Assembly (NCBI RefSeq): GCF_016862555.1 | Contig: NZ_BONE01000009.1 | Span: 62,001-126,000 of the forward strand | Source of the DNA: Asanoa siamensis | GTDB taxonomy: Bacteria; Actinomycetota; Actinomycetes; Mycobacteriales; Micromonosporaceae | Direction: 5' to 3' | DNA length: 64,000 nt | Shown: positions 35,135-43,631 of the stretch, piece after piece | How the letters are laid out: the number at the start of each line of letters is the position of its first letter | Numbering within the stretch: the stretch's first letter is position 1 | The notes under the pieces: generated by a model | Told to the model about the DNA's origin: nothing | The model's input: the letters and a program-made list of their open reading frames with translations, nothing else | Databases searched by the model: none | Position numbers and translations under genes: made by a program

Positions 35135-35139
35135 GTCGG

Positions 35140-37134
35140 TCACCTCTCCTGGGCCTGGGCGCCGAGCTCGAGCGAGTGCCAGCCCGGGTTCATCGAAAGC
35201 TGTTGCTGCCGCAGCTGACCGGTGCGGTCCCGCCAGGTCAGCTCGACCGTGACCGGTCCGCTGACGTCCTTGCCGAGTCCGATGTGGACGTCTTGGCTGC
35301 GCTTGCCGCCGTGGCCGCTGCCACCGTCGACGCGGCCGAGCAGCACCCGCCCGTCGGAGGTGGTCACCCGCACCTGGGCGCCGACGACCGGGGAGCCCAC
35401 GGCCGGGTCGGTCGTGGCGGCCGGGTCGGTCGTGCTGGTTGGTTCGGTCGTCGCGGCGCCGGCCGGGTGGGTCAGGCGCAGGCCCAGGAAGGCGCCCGCG
35501 TCCGGGCTCTCGTTGTGGTAGAACACCGGCTCCTCCCACTGCCGGGCCACCGCGAAGTCGAGGCGCCCGTCACCGTCGGCGTCGCCGGTCGCGATGCCCC
35601 GGGTCGGCACCGGAACGTCGAGCCCCAGCTTCGGTGCGAGGTCGAAATAGCGGCCGCTGTCGGACTTGACGAAGAAGTGCAGTCGTTGGCTGCCGCCGAT
35701 GTCGTCACCGGAGCGCACGTGCGGCCACCAGGTGGTGTCGCTGAGCAGGCCGTCGTTCGCCATCGCGAGCTCCTGCAGCTGGGGCCAGCGGTTGACGTCG
35801 CCCTTGACGAAGCCGGTGGTCTGCGCGACGACCAGCTCGCCGCTGTTGCTGAAGTCGGCCAGCTTGACGTCCCAGCCCCAGCCGGACCAGGCCAGGCCCA
35901 GATCGGCGCTCCTGTCGGCGAACGGCGCCTTCCCGTCCTGGAAGTGCGCCCGCAGGTTGTCCCGGTCGCTCGCGTCGGAGACGAAGGCGAAGTGGCTCTC
36001 CTCGAGACCGAACGTCGTCGCGATGTTGCTGACGTACATGTCGTAGAGGCCGTCGCCGTCGAGATCGCCGAAGTCGACGCCCATGCCCTTGAAGGAGTCG
36101 CCGCCCACCCGCTTGGACTTGGGCACGAACGGCTTGCGCACCTCCTTGACCGCGGAGAACGAGATCCGGCCCGGCGTGGAGCGGTTGTAGAGCAGCCGGT
36201 CGGGCCCGAAGTCGTGGGCCACGTACAGCTCCGGAAGCTGGTCGCCGTCGAAGTCGTTGGCACCCGACGCGAGCGCCCAGCCCTTCGAGATGTCCCGCGG
36301 CAGGACGTCGCTGACCATCTCGTACGTGGCGGTCGGCGCGGACCCGGCCGTGCCGCCGGTCCACCGGAAGAAGTAGTCCTCACCGCCGTTGAAGGCGTTG
36401 GACATCGACTGGTTCATCGCGACGCCGGTGCTCTTGGTGTCGTCGAGCACCGGGCCGTGCGGGAAGTAGTTGCCCACGAAGATGTCGGGGTGGCCGTCGC
36501 CGTCGAAGTCGTCGACCGCCACCGTGTTGGTGTTCCACAGCGGCCCGCTGTAGCGCGAGCCGGCCGACTGCGGCGCGAGCTCGACGGCCTGGAACGACGA
36601 CGTGGTCAGCGCGGTCGCGCCGGCCTTGGCGAGGTAGAGGATCGGTGTCCGGCCCCAGAGGTAGACCAGCAGGTCGATCCGGCCGTCCTCGTTGAAGTCG
36701 CCGGGCACGCAACCCATCGGCGCCATCGGCTCGAGCATCGGCAGCGGCGCCGGGTCGAGCGCGAACGGCGCGTAGCGCACGTTGCCGAGCCCCGGCACCG
36801 GCGTGACCACCACCTGGTCGATGCGCGGGTCCGTGATGCACAGGTCGTTGGGCAGGCCGTCACCGTCGAGGTCGTTCATGGCGACCCCGGCACCGACCGA
36901 GGAGATCCACGCGTCGATGTCCTTGTAGTCCTGGTTGACCGTACGGATGGCCTGTTGCCGGAACCCGCCCGGCAGCGCGATCGAGCTCGACCGGAAGGCG
37001 AACCCGCTGGCGAGCTCGTCCAGGTCCCCGGCCGACGCGCTGGGCAGCCGGCCCAGCTGGAAGAGGACCGCGACCAGGACCAGCGCCGCGATCGCGGGCA
37101 GCCGCCGACGCAGCCACGAGGCTTTCTGAGACAT
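35140..37134 (-). CDS. Enediyne biosynthesis protein E4 (UnbV-like, FG-GAP repeats)
   Basis: 664 residues. A membrane anchor or signal (IAALVLVAVLFQLG) occupies residues of about 14-30. At least six VCBS/FG-GAP-type calcium loops follow, each like DxDGDGxxD (NDLDGDGLP, GDFNEDGRID, DDFDGDGHPD, NDFDGDQLPE, GDLDGDGLYD, GDADGDGRLD), as in a beta-propeller. The last about 100 residues (VGAQVRVTTSDGRVLLGRVDGGSG to the end) form an ASPIC/UnbV domain. A Thr/Pro/Asp-rich linker lies before it. The protein should sit outside the membrane. E4 genes accompany PKSE in essentially all enediyne clusters; their activity is not known. GGAGG lies upstream of the ATG, and the gene is first in the PKSE operon. 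Confidence 0.93.
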   Translation of the reverse strand: MSQKASWLRRRLPAIAALVLVAVLFQLGRLPSASAGDLDELASGFAFRSSSIALPGGFRQQAIRTVNQDYKDIDAWISSVGAGVAMNDLDGDGLPNDLCITDPRIDQVVVTPVPGLGNVRYAPFALDPAPLPMLEPMAPMGCVPGDFNEDGRIDLLVYLWGRTPILYLAKAGATALTTSSFQAVELAPQSAGSRYSGPLWNTNTVAVDDFDGDGHPDIFVGNYFPHGPVLDDTKSTGVAMNQSMSNAFNGGEDYFFRWTGGTAGSAPTATYEMVSDVLPRDISKGWALASGANDFDGDQLPELYVAHDFGPDRLLYNRSTPGRISFSAVKEVRKPFVPKSKRVGGDSFKGMGVDFGDLDGDGLYDMYVSNIATTFGLEESHFAFVSDASDRDNLRAHFQDGKAPFADRSADLGLAWSGWGWDVKLADFSNSGELVVAQTTGFVKGDVNRWPQLQELAMANDGLLSDTTWWPHVRSGDDIGGSQRLHFFVKSDSGRYFDLAPKLGLDVPVPTRGIATGDADGDGRLDFAVARQWEEPVFYHNESPDAGAFLGLRLTHPAGAATTEPTSTTDPAATTDPAVGSPVVGAQVRVTTSDGRVLLGRVDGGSGHGGKRSQDVHIGLGKDVSGPVTVELTWRDRTGQLRQQQLSMNPGWHSLELGAQAQER

Positions 37135-37471
37135 CTAACCTGACCTCCGATAGACGAACTCCTGTGCGTCCGGCAGATCCCGGATTTCGCTTCGGCAATG
37201 ACATTTCCGAGCCACCGTCGCGCGCATCGAAATGCGATCCCCGCGCCGATACCGGTGAGCGCCGGTTTCCATTCCTAGCCCTCCGACCAGGGGAGACTCC
37301 CCACTCACTGGCTGGTGAGTGCGCTGCAATCGAGCCTCGCAGGGGGGCCTGGCGATGTCTTCTTCGGCTGTGCGCCGGGGTTCTTCGTTCGTGCGGTACG
37401 GGCGTTATGCAGGCAACATCCGGCATTCACGCGAATAGATTCGACGTGAATAGCTCAACAAGTCGAGCGAG
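37135..37471. promoter_or_regulatory. 337-bp regulatory gap upstream of the PKSE operon
   Basis: No gene is seen here. It should hold the promoter of the E4-E5-PKSE operon (minus strand) and the 3' end of the upstream gene's message. Visible inverted repeats: GGGGA-GAC-TCCCC at 37290-37302, CACTCAC-6-GTGAGTG at 37302-37321, and ATTCACG-13-CGTGAAT at 37425-37451. The last encloses CGAAT-AG-ATTCG. TCTTCGTTCGTGCG at 37382-37395 also occurs at 42958-42971 in another cluster intergenic region. Confidence 0.5.
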
Positions 37472-38533
37472 CTACGGAAGGTGCCACGCGCCGACGGTCC
37501 GGGCAGCAGCGAAGCTGGCCCACGCGACGGTCTCGACGAGCGCGGCGTCGTCCGCCCGCTCGGCCCGGAACGCGCGCACCGTCTCCTCGTCGACCTGATA
37601 TGACGCGAGCGCGACGAGCAGCGCGAGCCGGCCGGCCGAGCGGTCGGGGCCGGCCAGGCCCGCGACCGCGTCCTCGCACCAGTCGCGGCTGAGCCCGGTC
37701 TCCTCGCCCCGCCAGGTCGCGAGCCTGCCCCGCACGAGCGCGCGCACCGCGGGCGACACCGACCGGGCACCGGCGGCCTCGAAGGCCGCGGCGGCCCGGG
37801 CCACGGCGTTGGCGACCGAGGGCTGCCCGGCCGCCCAGGCCGCGTCCGGCGGCAGCAACGCCTCGGCCAGCAGCGGCAGCGACCGCCCCGCCGGATGCTC
37901 CTCGCGCAGGCTGGCGGAGAGCAGCCGGCTCACGCCGCGCTTCATCCGCCGCTTGGCCCGCGGGCCGAGCTGTGGCGGCAGCAGGAAGCTGGTCAGGAAC
38001 ACGTTCACCATGCGGCTCAGGTAGTGGAAGGCGACCACCACGCCGACCAGCTCGGCGCGCTCCGCCGCCGTGAAGGCCGGCTGCACCGCGGGGAACTCGT
38101 CGGGCCGGTGGGCGAGGCGCGCCCACGCCGCCAGCCCACGGACCCGCGGATCGGCCACGTCCTCGACCCGGTCGGCGACGATCGCCTCGGCATCGTCCTC
38201 GGTGGACAGGTCGTACATGCCGGTGCTGTGCATGTCGACGCAGTAGGGGCAGATGTTGGCGACGGACACCGCGGCCGCCACCGCCTCCTTGGCCAGCCGG
38301 TCGACCGCACCACCGGTCATCAGCGGCTCGCGCATCAACATCCAGTAGGCGGCCAGCGCCTCCGGCGCCGGCGAGTGCAGCAGCAACGGCGGCACCACGA
38401 GCCGCATCTCCTGGGCGGCCTGCTGGTAGACCTCGGCCACCAGCCCGCCGGGCGCGGGCGCCGGCACCGGCACCGGCGTCACGTACTTGACCTGACGCTG
38501 GACGACGGAGGAGACGACTCTGCCGGCGACCAT
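37472..38533 (-). CDS. AhpD-like (carboxymuconolactone decarboxylase fold) protein, copy 1
   Basis: 353 residues, about twice the size of classical AhpD. The redox motif CPYCVDMH gives Cys95, Cys98 and His102, the CxxCxxxH centre of AhpD/CMD-like peroxidases. The sequences before and after are helical, and a second, degenerate CMD-like repeat may form the C-terminal half (ARAAAAFEAAG, LALLVALASYQVDEETV). It is similar along its whole length to the next gene, so they are a tandem duplication. It might protect against oxidative damage or take part in core chemistry; no function is shown. ATG 38533 is followed by normal codon use. Confidence 0.82.
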   Translation of the reverse strand: MVAGRVVSSVVQRQVKYVTPVPVPAPAPGGLVAEVYQQAAQEMRLVVPPLLLHSPAPEALAAYWMLMREPLMTGGAVDRLAKEAVAAAVSVANICPYCVDMHSTGMYDLSTEDDAEAIVADRVEDVADPRVRGLAAWARLAHRPDEFPAVQPAFTAAERAELVGVVVAFHYLSRMVNVFLTSFLLPPQLGPRAKRRMKRGVSRLLSASLREEHPAGRSLPLLAEALLPPDAAWAAGQPSVANAVARAAAAFEAAGARSVSPAVRALVRGRLATWRGEETGLSRDWCEDAVAGLAGPDRSAGRLALLVALASYQVDEETVRAFRAERADDAALVETVAWASFAAARTVGAWHLP

Positions 38534-38566
38534 GGGTTCCTCCCGGGATCGGTCCTGGCACCAGCA

Positions 38567-39628
38567 TCACGCCGGACCGGGAGGCTCCCCCACTCCGAAC
38601 GTGCCCACCCGCCGCGCCGCGGCCATGGCGGCCCACGCCGCGATCTCGACGATCTCGCGATCGCCGGCCCCGACGGCGCGCAGCCGCTCGATGTCGCGGT
38701 CGGTCGACTGGTACGACGCGAAGGCGGCCAGCAGCGCCAGGCGGCCGGCCGGCCGGTCGGCGCGGGGCAACGTGTCCACCGCCGTGGCCAGCCAGCCGCG
38801 GTTGGGGCCGGGCGGCTCGCCGTGCCAGGTCTCCAGACGGTCGACGACCAGCGCGCGGGCCGAGGCGGGCACCGCGCGCAGACCGGCCCGCTCCATCGCG
38901 GCCGCCGCCCGCGCCAGCGAATCTTCGACCACGGGGCTGCCGGCCGTCCACTTGAGATCGTCGGGGGTCGGCGCCGTGGGCAGCAGCGCCAGCGAGTCAC
39001 CGGGCGCCGGGTCCCGGCGGCCCAGCCCCATCATCCGGCCGAACACGCGGCGCACCAGCGCGCGGGAGCCGCCGGGCAACCGGTCGGGGAACGGCGACGC
39101 CGGCAGGAAGAGGTTGACCATCCGGTTGATGTAGTGGAACACCACGGCGACGCCGAGCACCTCGGGCAGCGCGTCGGCCGGCACGTCGGGCACGCCGCCC
39201 GGCTGGCCGCTGCCGCGCGCCCACTGTGCCAGCCGGCGCCGGGCCGGATCGGCGATCTGGTCCAGCCGGCCACCGGCGACGACGGCCGCCTCACGCCCGC
39301 GGGCGAGCCCGTGCAGCGCCGAGCTGTGCACGTCCACGCAGTAGGGGCAGGTGTTGCCGAGCGACACCGCGGTGGCGACGAGCTCCTTGGTGGCCCGGTC
39401 GACCGTGCCGCCGGCGACCAGGGTCTCGCGCAGCACCGACCAGCACGCGGCCAGCACCTCGGGCGCCGGCGAGTGCAGGCTGACCGGCGGCGCCAGCATC
39501 CCGAAGTCGCCCTCGACCTGTGCGTAGACCCGGGCCACCAGGCCGCGCGCGGTGCCGATCGGCACCGGCGTGACGTGCCGGACGGTCGCCGCCGCACGCC
39601 GGGTGCCGTGGATCATGATCACGCCCAT
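38567..39628 (-). CDS. AhpD-like protein, copy 2
   Basis: 353 residues, the same length and plan as copy 1. CPYCVDVH supplies Cys94, Cys97 and His101. Shared motifs with copy 1 include LHSPAPE, the AVDRLAKE/TVDRATKE segment before the Cys motif, FHYxxRMVNxFL and LALLxAFASYQ. Copies 1 and 2 are separated by 33 nt and are probably cotranscribed. The duplication inside an enediyne cluster suggests a heterodimer or two substrates; this is inference. Upstream lies a 141-bp divergent region shared with the membrane protein gene. Confidence 0.82.
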   Translation of the reverse strand: MGVIMIHGTRRAAATVRHVTPVPIGTARGLVARVYAQVEGDFGMLAPPVSLHSPAPEVLAACWSVLRETLVAGGTVDRATKELVATAVSLGNTCPYCVDVHSSALHGLARGREAAVVAGGRLDQIADPARRRLAQWARGSGQPGGVPDVPADALPEVLGVAVVFHYINRMVNLFLPASPFPDRLPGGSRALVRRVFGRMMGLGRRDPAPGDSLALLPTAPTPDDLKWTAGSPVVEDSLARAAAAMERAGLRAVPASARALVVDRLETWHGEPPGPNRGWLATAVDTLPRADRPAGRLALLAAFASYQSTDRDIERLRAVGAGDREIVEIAAWAAMAAARRVGTFGVGEPPGPA

Positions 39629-39769
39629 CGGTTCCCCCTCTCCGCGACCACAATGGCCACCGCACGGCGCCGGAGCGATATCCGAGAATGCCGCGGGCGG
39701 GAGCGCACGCTCGAAGAAGGCGGACGGTCAAAAGCTGACTACCGTCGGCTACCGACGATTGGAGCTCCC

Positions 39770-40348
39770 ATGTCTGCTGTCACGGCGCCGACGCGGCCAG
39801 GTCCGCTCGCCTTCCTCAACGTCCGTCACCATCGGGCCGCCCTCAACGCCTTCATGTTCGTGGTCGTCGCGCACTGGGCGGAGCACCTCGTGCAGGCGTA
39901 CCAGATCTATGTGCAGGGTCGGCCGCGGCCGCAGGCCCGCGGCGTGCTCGGGCAGTTCTACCCGTGGCTGGTCACGTCGGAGTGGCTCCACTACGGCTAC
40001 GCGATCGTGATGCTCGTCGGCCTGTTCCTCCTGCTGCCCGGCTTCGTCGGGCGGGCCCGGACCTGGTGGACGATCGCGCTGGTCATCCAGTTCTGGCACC
40101 ACATCGAGCACCTGCTGCTGCTGATCCAGGCGCAGGCGGGCACCACGTTCTTCGGCGCCGCGGTGCCGACCAGCGTCCTCCAGCTCGTGATGCCCCGCGT
40201 CGAGCTGCACCTGTTCTACAACTCCGTCGTGTTCATCCCGATGGTGATCGCGGTCTACCTGCACCTGCGGCCCAACCGCCGGGAGGCGGAGGCGATGACG
40301 TGCAGCTGCCGCCCCCAGGTCGCCGTGCCGGCCGCGTCCCCCGCGTGA
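39770..40348 (+). CDS. Polytopic membrane protein with conserved-looking histidines
   Basis: 192 residues with about four hydrophobic helices. I do not recognise the family with certainty. His residues cluster within or beside helices: VVVAHWAEHLVQAY, FWHHIEHLLLLIQ and VELHLFYN. The tail contains CSC. Such His sets can bind metal or heme. The gene is 1 nt away from a CopC-like gene, so they form a unit, and metal (copper?) handling is a fair guess. It is divergent from the AhpD-like pair and inside the enediyne block. Confidence 0.75.
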   Translation: MSAVTAPTRPGPLAFLNVRHHRAALNAFMFVVVAHWAEHLVQAYQIYVQGRPRPQARGVLGQFYPWLVTSEWLHYGYAIVMLVGLFLLLPGFVGRARTWWTIALVIQFWHHIEHLLLLIQAQAGTTFFGAAVPTSVLQLVMPRVELHLFYNSVVFIPMVIAVYLHLRPNRREAEAMTCSCRPQVAVPAASPA

Positions 40349-40349
40349 C

Positions 40350-40892
40350 GTGCTCCGCCGAGGCGGGGCACTGCTGCTCCTGATCTTCTGTTTCGCGGTC
40401 GCCGGCGGCACGCCGGCGACCGCCGACGGTGGGCTCGTCGCCAGCGACCCGGCCGCGGGTGCCGTGCTCGACTCGGCACCCGCCAGCGTGTCGCTGACGT
40501 TCTCGGCCGCACCCGACGCGGCCAGGTCCCACGTCGCGGTCATCGGCGGCGACGGTGTCGCGCTGACCGCCGACGCGCCGCGCGCCGGGTCGCGGTCGAC
40601 GCTGACGCTGCCGTTCACCGCAAAGGGGCCCGGAAACCTGACCGTGGCCTACCACGTCGAGTTCACCGACGGTGGCCAGACCAGCGGCAGCCTGCGGTTC
40701 AGTGTCGGCACCGGGGTCGCGCCGCCCGCGCCGTCGGAGGCCGAGCGTGCCGCGACCGACGACGCGATCTCGGCCCACGCCCACACGATCGACCCGCTCA
40801 GCGGATTCCTGCTCGCCGTCGACGGTGCGGCCGTGCTGGTGGTCCTCGCGCTCCTCTACCTGCGCCGGCCCTACGCGGCGCCCAGCAACTGA
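40350..40892 (+). CDS. CopC-domain exported protein with a C-terminal membrane anchor
   Basis: 180 residues. A signal peptide (LLLLIFCFAVAGGTPATA) precedes a CopC/YobA beta-sandwich (GLVASDPAAGAVLDSAPASVSLTFS, FTAKGPGNLTVAYHVEFTDGGQTSGSLRFSVG) and a membrane helix near residues 150-170. Usual CopC proteins begin the mature chain with a Cu(II)-binding His; here the equivalent position reads ADGGL, so that ligand is missing. An AHAHTID segment just before the membrane helix could bind metal instead. GTG 40350 follows the previous stop after 1 nt. Confidence 0.8.
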   Translation: MLRRGGALLLLIFCFAVAGGTPATADGGLVASDPAAGAVLDSAPASVSLTFSAAPDAARSHVAVIGGDGVALTADAPRAGSRSTLTLPFTAKGPGNLTVAYHVEFTDGGQTSGSLRFSVGTGVAPPAPSEAERAATDDAISAHAHTIDPLSGFLLAVDGAAVLVVLALLYLRRPYAAPSN

Positions 40893-40900
40893 CCCACACG

Positions 40901-40932
40901 GAAGGGGGCCCTCCATCTGGAAGGCCCCCTTC
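40901..40932. terminator. Bidirectional terminator
   Basis: GAAGGGGGCC (40901-40910) pairs with GGCCCCCTTC (40923-40932). It separates the convergent CopC and DUF1702 genes. Confidence 0.8.
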
Positions 40933-40940
40933 TTCGCGCG

Positions 40941-41906
40941 TCAGCCGCGGTGGGCCACGAAGGCGTCCGCGATGCGCCCGCGCCACACGGCGAACGCCGG
41001 CAGGTCTCCGTCGGGCGGCAGGTCGATCCGCGCCTCGTCGGTCACCTTGGCGGCGCTGGCCGCCGACATCCCGCACAACAGCTCGCTGGCCAGCTCGTTG
41101 TGCGGCTGCACGAGGTTGGCCTTGACCCGCGCCGCGGCCGCGAATGCCGCTCCCTGCATCAGCTCCGGCTGGTGGGCACCCGCGGCCTCCCACAGGCGCC
41201 GCAACTCGTCGCCGGTGGCACCGCCGGCGTAGCAGGCGGCTAGGCCGACGCCGGCCCACAGGTCGGGCTGCCGGTCCGCGGCGAACTTGCCGATCAGGGC
41301 GGCGGCCACCCGGGGGTCGGCACCGGCCACGAACCAGGAGGCGCGGCCGATGCCCTGGTCGATCGCGTTGTTGGCGTAGGACCGCCCGTCGTGCGGCCAC
41401 GGGAACGCGGGGTCGCGGTGCTGGTCGTGCACGTAGCGGTCGGTGGCGAAGTAGGCCTGGTGGAAGCCGAAGCCGTCGAGCACCAGCCAGCGCAGCAGCG
41501 GGTCCGGGGCGTACAGCGTCGACCAGCGGAACTTGGGCAATCGGGCCATGGCCCATCCGACGCCGACGTAGACCATGTAGACGTGGTCGGCGGCGCGGCC
41601 CGCCAGGAACCGCTCGACGTGCCGGCCGCCACCGAGCGGCAGGCCGTCCCGAACAGCGAGCGCCATCGCCGCACCCTCGTACGCGAAGCCACGAAAGCCC
41701 ATCGGCACGCGCTCGAGCGGCTCCTCGGCGTCGGTCGGGTGCTTGGCCTCGGCCGCGTACGCGTAGCCGGCGAGGAACGTGCGGCCCACCGTCTCCAGCC
41801 GCTCCCGCCCCTCGGCGGACTTGACGTGGAACCCGCGCACGTCCATGCGGGTCGCGGCGACGCCGGGCGTGAGCACCCTGCGCCGCATGGTTCGCCAGAT
41901 ACTCAT
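40941..41906 (-). CDS. Enediyne-associated DUF1702 (UnbL-type, E2/E3) protein, copy 1
   Basis: 321 residues. Family motifs: MGFRGFAYEGAAMALAVRD, YVGVGWAMARLPK, VLDGFGFHQAYFAT, DQGIGRASWFVAGADP and DLWAGVGLAACYAGG. DUF1702 proteins are found almost only in enediyne clusters, next to E4/E5/PKSE; their chemistry is unknown. ATG 41906 overlaps the stop of the second DUF1702 gene (ATGA). I cannot say which of the two corresponds to E2 and which to E3 of C-1027. Confidence 0.92.
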   Translation of the reverse strand: MSIWRTMRRRVLTPGVAATRMDVRGFHVKSAEGRERLETVGRTFLAGYAYAAEAKHPTDAEEPLERVPMGFRGFAYEGAAMALAVRDGLPLGGGRHVERFLAGRAADHVYMVYVGVGWAMARLPKFRWSTLYAPDPLLRWLVLDGFGFHQAYFATDRYVHDQHRDPAFPWPHDGRSYANNAIDQGIGRASWFVAGADPRVAAALIGKFAADRQPDLWAGVGLAACYAGGATGDELRRLWEAAGAHQPELMQGAAFAAAARVKANLVQPHNELASELLCGMSAASAAKVTDEARIDLPPDGDLPAFAVWRGRIADAFVAHRG

Positions 41907-42901
41907 CGGGTCCTCCCCGCGTCGTGAAGGTGGCTGGCGAGGTGGGCGCGGATCCGGTCGCGCCACACCTCGTAGTCGGGATCGGCCGAGGTCGGCAACC
42001 CGCCTTCCGCGACCTGGTCGGCCAGGTCGGCGGCGTCCCCGGCGGACAGGCCGGCCAGCACCGTCACGCCGACCTCGCTGTGCGGCGGGACGAAGCCGGC
42101 GAACGTCCTGGCCTTGGCGGCGAAGACCGCGCCCTGGCCGAGGGTGTCGCGGTGCGGGCCGGCGGCCGCCGCGAGCCGGCGCAGGCCCTCCGCGTCGGTG
42201 CCGCCCGCGAAGGTGGCGGCGAGGCCCACCCCGCTCCACAGGTCGGCGCGCCGGTCGGTTCCGAAACGGTCGACGGCCGCCGCGACGTCGTCGGGCTGTC
42301 CACCGTGGATGAACCAGAGCGCGCGCCCGATGCCCTGGTCGGCGGCGCGCGGGAAGTAGTCGGCCCGGCCGAGCCAGGGATAGGCCGGCAGGCGTTCCTG
42401 TCGGGTGACCCAGCGCGCGGTCTCGAAGTAGGCCCGGTCGAATCCGTAGCCGTCGACCGCGAGCCAGCTCATCGTCGGGTAGTAGGGAGTGCCCGTCAGG
42501 TCAGGCAGGACGTTCTTCCACAGCGGGCGGGGCAGGCGGGCCATCGCGAACCCGATGCCGATGTAGGTGAGGAAGGTGTGCGGCAGCCCGGGACCGCGGA
42601 GCAGGTCACGGGCCTGGTCGCGGCGCCCGCCGGGCAGCGCGTCCCGGACGGTCAACGCCATCGCGGCGCCCTCGTAGGCGAAGCCGCGCATCTCCTGGTC
42701 GACGAGCTCGAGCCGGCGTTCGAGCTCCCACTGGCTACGCACCTCGATCCCCCACTCGAACCCGCAGATCACGGACTCGGGAATCGCCTCCAGCCGCCGC
42801 GTCGCCGTGGTCGGCGTGACGGGAAAGCCGCGGCGCTCGAACGTGACGTCAACCAACGACGGTGTCAGGGCCAACCGGCGCACTGCGCCCAGCATCGGCA
42901 T
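41903..42901 (-). CDS. Enediyne-associated DUF1702 (UnbL-type, E2/E3) protein, copy 2
   Basis: 332 residues, clearly related to copy 1: MRGFAYEGAAMALTVRD, YIGIGFAMARLPR, AVDGYGFDRAYFET, DQGIGRALWFIHGGQPDDV, DLWSGVGLAATFAGG and QGAVFAAKARTFAGFVPPHSE. No membrane segments or classic cofactor motifs are visible. It is the promoter-proximal gene of the pair. The 172-bp region to the divergent DUF5987 gene holds a 14-bp sequence also present upstream of E4. Confidence 0.92.
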   Translation of the reverse strand: MPMLGAVRRLALTPSLVDVTFERRGFPVTPTTATRRLEAIPESVICGFEWGIEVRSQWELERRLELVDQEMRGFAYEGAAMALTVRDALPGGRRDQARDLLRGPGLPHTFLTYIGIGFAMARLPRPLWKNVLPDLTGTPYYPTMSWLAVDGYGFDRAYFETARWVTRQERLPAYPWLGRADYFPRAADQGIGRALWFIHGGQPDDVAAAVDRFGTDRRADLWSGVGLAATFAGGTDAEGLRRLAAAAGPHRDTLGQGAVFAAKARTFAGFVPPHSEVGVTVLAGLSAGDAADLADQVAEGGLPTSADPDYEVWRDRIRAHLASHLHDAGRTR

Positions 42902-43073
42902 GTCGGTCTCCTCTGGCAGATTGCTTCCATCGTGCGGGACCCCATCCCGGCCGGGCGTCTTCGTTCGTGCGCGCCCCTGTCCTGGGCACGCCGGGAGAAC
43001 GAGCCGCCGGTCCGACCGCCGGAGAATATTCGCGTCGATTCGGAAAGCCCGTCCTGCGCGGTTTCAGGAGGCA

Positions 43074-43631
43074 ATGGTGGACGAAGATCCTGTCAAGATC
43101 CTCACGATCGAGGCATTCGCCGACACGATCGTGCCCGGCGAGAAACGGTCGCCGGACGACCGGGCCGTGGCGGGTGCCGCACCGGGCGCGGGCGCGGTCG
43201 AGGCCGGTGCCCTCGACCTTCTCCGGCTTCCCGGCGGTGGGCTGGCGGAGGCGCTGGATTCGCTCGCGGTGACGGTCAACGAGCACGCCGCGGAATACGC
43301 CCGGGGAAAGGGGCTGGTGCTCGACGACAGCGTGCCGCCCTTCGTGGCCCTGCCATTCGACCACCGCACGGAGCTCGTCCGCATCCTTACCGATCCGGCC
43401 CATCCCGAGAAGCAGATGTGGGTGAGCCTCGCCCTTTTCTGCAACATGGCGTTCGACAGCGCGGCACACCTGCCGACCGCGCAAGCGTTCGCGGACGGTC
43501 ATCCCGGCCTGTTGGGCATCGGTTACTTCCCACCCGACACGACGGGCGAATTCCGCTTCCCTGACTTCAGCTACGGCCGCCAACTGGCGAAACACCATCC
43601 ACACACGACCGCGACGGGAAGCCCGGCATGA
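43074..43631 (+). CDS. DUF5987 family protein, partner of the GMC oxidoreductase
   Basis: 185 residues. The opening ILTIEAFADTIVPGEKRSPDDRAVAGAAPGAGAVEAGAL and the later AHPEKQMWVSLALFCNMAFDSAAHL are typical of DUF5987, related to subunit 3 of membrane gluconate dehydrogenases. Such small subunits pair with GMC flavoproteins. AGGAGG at 43066-43071 lies 2 nt before ATG 43074 and 5 nt before GTG 43077, so the GTG may be the true start. The stop overlaps the ATG of the GMC gene (ATGA). The pair is recurrent in enediyne-like clusters to my knowledge, but I cannot check it here. Confidence 0.8.
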   Translation: MVDEDPVKILTIEAFADTIVPGEKRSPDDRAVAGAAPGAGAVEAGALDLLRLPGGGLAEALDSLAVTVNEHAAEYARGKGLVLDDSVPPFVALPFDHRTELVRILTDPAHPEKQMWVSLALFCNMAFDSAAHLPTAQAFADGHPGLLGIGYFPPDTTGEFRFPDFSYGRQLAKHHPHTTATGSPA

